DNA of 23,950 nucleotides from assembly GCA_049999765.1 (NCBI GenBank), contig JBNGIQ010009037.1:68837-92786 (forward strand). The letters run 5' to 3'. This stretch comes from Phaeoceros laevis (Eukaryota > Anthocerotophyta > Anthocerotopsida > Notothyladales). The notes under the pieces were generated by a model, which was not told the DNA's origin, searched no databases, and saw only the letters and a program-made list of their open reading frames with translations. The position numbers and the translations under genes were made by a program. Shown here in pieces: positions 18,890 to 23,950 of this stretch (position 1 is its first letter; every line of letters begins with the position of its first letter).

Positions 18890-18960
18890 AAAATTCGAGG
18901 AGGTTCCATCCATTTTGAAATGTATACGTCCGAGGGGCTGGAGCATGGAGTCTGCAGTCA
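18834..18960 (+). pseudogene. P-type PPR fragment fused in another frame
   Basis: Directly after the 306-base array breaks off, in the +1 frame, the DNA encodes CSAYNALLKLVCKTKKFEEV and PSILKCIRPRGWSMESAVTT. This is a single PPR motif of the plain P type (TYNALLxxLCKxGKFEEV). It is unlike the PLS blocks before it, so two unrelated PPR genes have been joined here with a frame change. Confidence 0.5.
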
Positions 18961-18983
18961 CAACACTCACGATGACACAGCTT

Positions 18984-19027
18984 GTCGAAAGTTTGTCCCT
19001 TGCTACTTGTCGAAAGTTTGTCCCTTG
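18984..19027. repeat. Two direct copies of GTCGAAAGTTTGTCCCTTG
   Basis: The 19-base sequence occurs at 18984-19002 and 19009-19027 (period 25), abutting the left arm of the inverted repeat. A third identical copy lies at 19503-19521, at the start of the loop. Confidence 0.9.
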
Positions 19028-19030
19028 TCG

Positions 19031-19498
19031 AAGGATTTTTGTGCCAGCTGTAGACAGGGTTGGGAGCTGCCTTCTGCGATTTTGGATGACCTGGCTGGCT
19101 CCCTTTCCTTCTGCAGTGATGTCGAAAGTTGTGCTTAAGAAGGAAGTGGCGAACCCCATCGTCCAGCCTGCACGAGGGGCGAAAGCTGCGGCACCCGATG
19201 CCTGCTCGGTGCCGGGAGGCCGCACTCGAGGAGAGCAGGCAGGCATCGGGTGCCCGGAGGCCGCACTCCGAGGAGAGCAGAAGAGGTCGAAAGTTGAAAG
19301 TGGCAATGTGTCCGTCGGTGTCCGTCCAACAGTAGCCGTTCGCGCGAACAAAGGTTTGCACCCTGGTAACCGCAAGAAATCTGGAGTACAGCCAAGGCGT
19401 CCTCCTGTCAGGCGCCTAGCGCGCCAGGCCTTCAAAATCGCCAAGCCTTCAAAATTGCCCGGCCTACAATTTTCAGGGTGGTGCAGACTCCTGCGGCA
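19031..19498. repeat. Left arm of long inverted repeat
   Basis: This arm is complementary to 19583-20012 along its length. It starts AAGGATTTTTGTGCCAGCTG and ends GGTGGTGCAGACTCCTGCGG. It contains an extra duplicated segment of about 41 bases (GGAGGCCGCACTCGAGGAGA-type, at about 19211 and 19252) that is single in the other arm, which explains its greater length. Frames running through it are not recognisable proteins. Confidence 0.92.
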
Positions 19499-19582
19499 GC
19501 TCGTCGAAAGTTTGTCCCTTGTCCGCTGAGAAATGCTAGCACTCCGACCACGTGTTGTGCAACTAGAACCACATCAGGGGTT

Positions 19583-20012
19583 GCCACAGGAGTCTGCACC
19601 ACCGTGAAAATTGTAGGCCGGGCAATTTTGAAGGCCTGGCGCGCTGGGCGCTTGACAGGAGGACGCGTTGCCTGTTTGTACTCCAGATTTCTTGGGGTTA
19701 CCAGGGTGCAAACCTTTGTTCGCGTGAACTGCTACCGTTGGACGGACACCGACGGACACATTGCCACTTTCAACTTTCGACCTCTTCTACTCTCCTCGAG
19801 TGCGGCCTCCCGGCACCGAGAAGGCATCGGGTGCCGCAGCTTTTGCCTTAGATCTGCGGGGAGCTCCTCGTGCAGGCTGGACGACGGGGTTCGCCACTTC
19901 CTTCTTAAGCACAGCTTTCGACCTCACTGCAGGAGGAAAGGGAGCCAGCTAGGTCATCCAAAATCGCAGAAGGCAGCTCCCAACCTTGTCTGCAGCTGGC
20001 ACAAAAATCCTT
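19583..20012. repeat. Right arm of long inverted repeat
   Basis: Its reverse complement matches the left arm with scattered substitutions and small indels, including an insertion near 19855 (GATCTGCGGGGAGCT). Matching blocks include TTTGCACCCTGGTAAC, GACGGACACCGACGGACACA against the left-arm TGTCCGTCGGTGTCCGTCC, and CTTAAGCACAGCTTTCGA. The two arms with an 84-base spacer (19499-19582) could form a long hairpin. Confidence 0.92.
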
Positions 20013-20032
20013 GAAGCTTTGGTGCTTCAAGG
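20009..20032. repeat. Small perfect hairpin at the outer edge of the right arm
   Basis: CCTTGAAG, an 8-base loop CTTTGGTG, then CTTCAAGG. The 8-base stem sits exactly where the long inverted repeat ends. Confidence 0.7.
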
Positions 20033-21840
20033 AAAAGTAGCGCTCTAGCAGCCAAGGACTCTTGGATCCTTCAAACAGCCAAAACCACCTCAATTCAATT
20101 CTTCAATCCACTCAACAAAAATCTGTCAGAACTTCAATCCTCACAAGCTGTCCAATTCTTGCGGTAGCGGCACTCTTCTCCACAAAAAAATCACCGAAGA
20201 GCAGGCAGAGATTCAGCCCTCACCGCTCACCACTGCAGCCGCCACCGCTCAAAATCCACCAGCCGGCGCAGTCATCCAACAGCAACCGCTAATCCCTTGC
20301 AGAAAACCAGTGCTCAAAGCAAGGGCAGACAGTAGCAGCAACGAAGGTGCGCCGCCAGCTCGCCAAAGAAACTAGCAATTGGAAGAGAACAGCAAATAAC
20401 CAGCTAAGCAAGGGCAGTACGTGTGCGTTGATTTGTGAAATTTGAGCTTGTTTCTCGGTGGAATCGTAGTTCAAATGTGTGGGAGCACATACTGGTTTGC
20501 TCGTGAACACAGTCGAGTTCAGTTGCTGTGAGCCTGTGACAAAAGAATTTTGAGAGGACAAAAGAATTTTGAGAGGCCGAGTCGTGCCAAGCTATAAAAC
20601 GTACCAGCGTACTTCGCTGCAAACGTTCAACGAACGGGTCGGGATTTCAGCAATGGGGCATATGTGGGCTGCTTCGCAGCGACTTGCACATTCCACCTCT
20701 GACATTTCCAAAAATCAGGCTCTCGCCCTTGTGTGTACATCAGCACGCTTGTCAGGTTCAAACTACCTCAAACACAACAGTCAAATGAATATTGTACACT
20801 TGAATGTTCCAGGAGGGAAGGACGGCCAAAAGGAATGTGTCCTTTGGGGCAGACTGGCCATCTTGGTGATTGCAAGTTCCTGACGTCTCCTAGGTACCGC
20901 AACCAGCATACGCTCTTAGCCACCACTTGAGAGGTGTCGGGGAATATCTATCTAACCCCTTGGAGGATGAGGCAAGTTAGTGCTCAGGAGTGCATTCTGC
21001 GACCTGTCCATCTCCATGTGCTCGTACCTGCATCAGAATGGTGTTCACAACGCACAACGCGTGCCCACTCAAGCGGTGTAGGATAAGGTGCACTTGGAGC
21101 GAATCTTCCGCGTGGAGGCTGGCCTCCTTGATGGTTACGATCATCTGGACAACCTTCTCATTGACAACTGCTCTACTGCTGCTTGCTCTACTGCACAATG
21201 CAGCCGAAACACATCCCATCAACCACAGACTCGCAGTCCGTATAAGCCCTTGGTAACATCGTATCGTGCTAGATCTAGACCACGCAGGTTCTGGCTGCTT
21301 CAAAGAAGACCTTCCGAAACTGGATGGTTAGATATTGGCAGTAGTCTCTTGGACAAGTTGTTAGCATGCAAAAAGTGCTTACTTTGGCAGGAGAACTCCG
21401 AGAACATGCCTGGCACAGTGCAGAAAGCCAGATGGAACAGTCTTGGTGCTTGCAATTGAAAGGTCTCCCTGGTGCATATTTCTAAAGCCATGTCCTGTGT
21501 ACCTTCGCAGCAGAGCATTCGACCCTTGAGCAAAGTTGCAGACTACAGTAACTCATAGACCTGCGGTCACCTTAGATGCCATTGGTGATGTAGTGTTGCG
21601 CACTCCACACTCCTTGAATGCACTGCCAGATTTCCATTTGGTTGGGAGTGCTCTTCTGACCAAGCTGTTCTGCCTAGGTGTACATACTCTTGCAATCTCT
21701 CGGTAGGATTGCTCGTCAATATCCAGCTAGGCCTAGCTGGAGGACTTGCACATACTGATCCTTCTTGCGGCTCTACTGCTCCCACTTGGATCTCCGGTGC
21801 AGTTGAAAAGATCCCCCCCCCTTCTTCCTGCCTTGTAGTC
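20033..21840. other. No supported gene; short duplications and a TATA-like site
   Basis: Several short frames exist on both strands, none recognisable. A 19-base unit GACAAAAGAATTTTGAGAG is tandemly duplicated at 20538-20556 and 20557-20575. A clean TATAAAA lies at 20593-20599 with an ATG at 20653, but that frame (104 codons) has no known motif. A minus-strand frame at 20977-21303 is likewise unassigned. Confidence 0.4.
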
Positions 21841-21842
21841 TA

Positions 21843-21946
21843 TAAAAGTGCACACCATGCCACCCCGACACAAAGGGGTAATATTCAGANNNNNNNNNNT
21901 AAAAGTGCACACCATGCCACCCCGACACAAAGGGGTAATATTCAGA
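21843..21946. other. Assembly gap of 10 N between identical 47-base flanks
   Basis: Bases 21843-21889 and 21900-21946 are identical (TAAAAGTGCACACCATGCCA ... GGGGTAATATTCAGA) and are separated only by ten N. This is what remains when two contig ends overlap but were not merged, so the second copy is probably not real genomic duplication. Confidence 0.9.
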
Positions 21947-22080
21947 AGCAGTTAGTGTGTGGCATGTTCACACTTTGAAGGTATGCTCAATCGGCAAACA
22001 GTGCCACACACCATGACCATTGACCCCATCAACCCAAGACTGGAGTGCATATTTTGCTACTACTGATCACCATCTACTCA

Positions 22081-22316
22081 AACTTGCAAGGACAAGTCAA
22101 AACAAGCTGAATGTTTCTCTTCTTGAGGATGTACCGATTCCCCAAGTACAGCTGAGCTATTGAATATCACTATTGCTACAGAATCTTCTTTTGTAAGCGT
22201 GCTTAATAAGTTGAGAGTTAGGCTTTTAGCACTAGCCAAACGTGTTCCTGTCTCGTTGCCACAGTCCACTCATCTCCCATTGAAGGGCAGGTGTCAAGAA
22301 GAACAACAATGTCCTT
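22081..22316 (-). pseudogene. Von Willebrand factor A (vWA) domain fragment, frameshifted
   Basis: The minus strand reads KDIVVLLDTCPSMGDE, the first strand and metal-site loop of a vWA domain (usually DxSxS; here DTCPS, with the first Ser replaced by Cys). After a frame change comes GNETGTRLASAKSLTLNLLS then TLTKEDSVAIVIFNSSAVLG, the following helix and strand. Together they cover the first half of one vWA domain. No other domain is recognisable on either side. Intact relatives with this arrangement include vWA-plus-cache membrane proteins and plant vWA/RING proteins; the fragment is too short to choose. Confidence 0.6.
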
Positions 22317-22747
22317 CAAGACAGATAGATCTGACATACCCGTTCAAAGCACATATTGTTGTACAACCAGTTAATGTCACCGAAACTGAGATCCATGACA
22401 AAGGGGTGCCTTTTCTTGAAAGAAACTATCAAACTACGATCCTTTGTTTGGCAAAGTACCAGATGAGGCTACCAGATATATCATGGTCGAATTCTTGGAT
22501 CGTATCCTCCACATCTATCGAATTGGATGACCTGAACATGTGCCATGTGATAGATTTTGTCACTGACAGACCAAACAAAGCAATGACATCTTAGTACTGG
22601 AGAATTAGGCAAATCTATGATCAAGGTCATGGACAAGTCGTACTTTTCCAGGATATAAACGGAGTATAGAGCCGAACTAAAGGGCCAAGTAAAGGCCGAA
22701 GAAATTCAAGTTAGTGGAAAGAACAAAGCATGCGCGATATCACGCAC
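22317..22747. other. Between vWA and alpha-galactosidase relics, no supported gene
   Basis: A plus-strand frame of 144 codons (22160-22594) overlaps the vWA relic on the opposite strand and has no motif, so I regard it as an incidental frame. The rest would be intron-like sequence following the alpha-galactosidase exon. Confidence 0.35.
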
Positions 22748-23187
22748 CTCCCAGGAGGCAAACAAGCTGGCATCCTGCTACTCAAACCCTAGCGACCCCG
22801 GCTGGCAGTGGCAGGTGTAGAATCCGACATCCGAGTAGATCCCCAGCTTCAACCCCCGCTCATGCGCGTAATCAGCCAGCGCTCTGATCCCGGAAGGGAA
22901 TGTGTCCGGGCGGGCCGCCAGCCTCTCCTTCGAGTCCCGCTCCCAGGCTGCCCAGCAGTCGTCGAGGTTGAGGTATACACAGCCAAGCTCCGCCAAACCG
23001 GACAGAACCAGCGCATCCGCTGTCTCCGCACCACATGCTCATCGATCGGGCAGCCGAAGTGGTTCCAGCTGTTCCACCCCATCGGCGGCGTCCGTGCCAG
23101 GCCATTGATTAGATTCAGGAGGTTGAACCCACGGCCGTAGCCGGGAAGAAGCCACGCCAGCAAAAGGCACAACCAAAACAGCTTCAT
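22748..23187 (-). pseudogene. Alpha-galactosidase (GH27) gene, N-terminal part only, broken
   Basis: From the ATG at 23187 come a signal peptide ([18 protein letters not shown]) and [20 protein letters not shown], the GH27 N-terminus. One base is missing near 23024-23030; in the next frame follow [20 protein letters not shown] and LDDCWAAW (the GH27 signature region), then [20 protein letters not shown] and [16 protein letters not shown] at 22778-22780 replaces the residue before QDASLFASWE, after which a 5' splice site (GAG|GTGCGTGAT) appears. The catalytic KYDxCN segment and the C-terminal half are not found; the space downstream is occupied by the vWA relic. The enzyme would release terminal alpha-galactose in cell wall or vacuole; this copy cannot. 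Confidence 0.9.
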
Positions 23188-23648
23188 CGATTATAAGTTA
23201 CTCGCAGTCCTCCCAGGCCTAGTGACCAATACACCGCCTTCTTGAACCGCAGTGGGAGAATGCACCAACGCCTACTCCATGATGCTTAGCACAGCCCACT
23301 GTGCTCGGCCATGGCTGCATGTCCCAACACCAGTGGCTAGTGGTGTTGTTAGAAGCCGTTTCTCTTGCCTTCCTTTGCGGCTTCATTCCCCAGGGTTTCC
23401 TGAATTGCATTCTCTTTGCGCCTTTGAGAGAGCATGTCGGTGTGAGTGGAGTGTTATCAGCTCTAAATTTGAAGTCTCTGGAGGCAGACGGAGGGTGCCA
23501 ATTTCTCAGATACAGGCTAGCCAAAACTATGTATATCAGTCTGACAATTTTGCTGTTGCCGTTCGTCATTCCACCTCCTTCAAGAGAGTCAGAGAAGCGA
23601 GATGGCGAATGTGCTAATTTTGGGATCCTTTGATGGTGCAATAAGCAG
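23188..23648. other. Right-hand intergenic stretch, no supported gene
   Basis: Overlapping frames of 110-140 codons occur on both strands (23219-23641), but none shows a recognisable domain. The part nearest 23187 would be the upstream region of the alpha-galactosidase relic. Confidence 0.35.
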
Positions 23649-23807
23649 TCTGACCGTGGACCGGAAGATGAAAGTAACGATGAGGATCCTGTTTACGAAA
23701 ATGTGGACCAAGCCTTTTCCATCCTTCGACAAGGCTTTTACCAAGTATGCAGGTCAGCCATCAAGACTGCTAGAGGCTGGCTTCCACCTATAATTTCAAC
23801 TCAACTG
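23649..23807 (+). CDS. Possible exon of an unidentified gene running off the right edge
   Basis: Between a possible acceptor (AATAAGCAG|TCTGACC) and a strong donor (CAACTG|GTAAGTGTC) one frame reads DRGPEDESNDEDPVYENVDQ, then AFSILRQGFYQVCRSAIKTA and RGWLPPIIST. An acidic linker followed by an amphipathic helical segment looks like real coding sequence. The frame is closed by a TGA upstream of the acceptor, as expected for an internal exon. I do not recognise the family, and neighbouring exons cannot be placed in the 140 bases left. Confidence 0.4.
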
Positions 23808-23950
23808 GTAAGTGTCTTCTGTTGCTCATATTCGAAGTGCCTGATGCGAGATGATTCATCTTGCATGCAAAACTGATAGTCGCCACATGTGACAGATTTC
23901 GTTTACTGTTGGGGGAGTTGTAATTCTTACTGCTCTTTGGGTGTTGAGAG

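Noticed and set aside
22160-22594. 144-codon plus-strand frame
   Set aside because: It lies opposite the vWA relic, which has clear family similarity; the plus-strand peptide has none.
22600-22660. LEKYDLS on the minus strand after the alpha-galactosidase donor site, recalling the catalytic KYDxC motif
   Set aside because: The residues after KYD do not fit GH27, no good acceptor precedes it, and the C-terminal half is missing.
1-23950. tRNA, rRNA or riboswitch genes
   Set aside because: No cloverleaf with A/B boxes and no rRNA core sequence was noticed on either strand by eye; a covariance-model search would be needed to exclude small RNAs.

Overview
The window is nuclear DNA from a land plant. 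It carries a secreted plant-type laccase with spliceosomal GT-AG introns, a germin-like cupin, PLS-class pentatricopeptide (PPR) repeats, a leucine-rich-repeat receptor-like protein, and pieces of Ty1/copia and PIF/Harbinger transposons. Laccase introns are short (about 90-160 bases). Short introns plus so much decayed sequence would suit a non-seed plant such as a lycophyte, fern or bryophyte, but the sequence does not fix the lineage.

Layout. 1-2400: no intact gene. A faint coding relic lies near 330-680 (minus), and an internally deleted copia element near 2175-2394 (minus) has its tRNA primer-binding site fused to the end of RNase H. 2595-2660: a short inverted germin-like fragment. 3186-3905 (plus): an intact germin-like gene. 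5960-8478 (minus): an intact seven-exon laccase. 9430-9785: a tandem duplication of about 177 bases. 10603-11973 (minus): a broken LRR receptor-like protein gene. 12531-13841 (plus): an intronless coiled-coil protein of BFR1/proton-pump-interactor type. 14362-16156 (minus): a SET-domain methyltransferase gene with one apparent frameshift. 16396-17453: a 1,058-base PIF/Harbinger-like element with a TTA target duplication, a transposase stub and many TTTGAGGG subterminal motifs; it sits about 240 bases upstream of the SET start codon. 17517-18960: PPR remnants in both orientations, including a 306-base tandem array. 19031-20012: a long inverted repeat with arms of about 450 bases. 20013-22080: no recognisable gene, plus a 10-N assembly gap with identical 47-base flanks. 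22081-22316 (minus): a von Willebrand A domain relic. 22748-23187 (minus): the broken N-terminal part of an alpha-galactosidase gene. 23649-23807 (plus): a possible exon of a gene running off the right edge.

The genes do not form a pathway or operon. The two clearly intact genes, germin-like protein and laccase, both encode predicted secreted metalloproteins that probably act in the cell wall. They are convergent and share only their neighbourhood. I see no new multi-gene system. The most unusual structures are the long hairpin-forming inverted repeat with its repeated flanking motif, the Harbinger-like element in the SET promoter, and the cluster of truncated genes on the right half.
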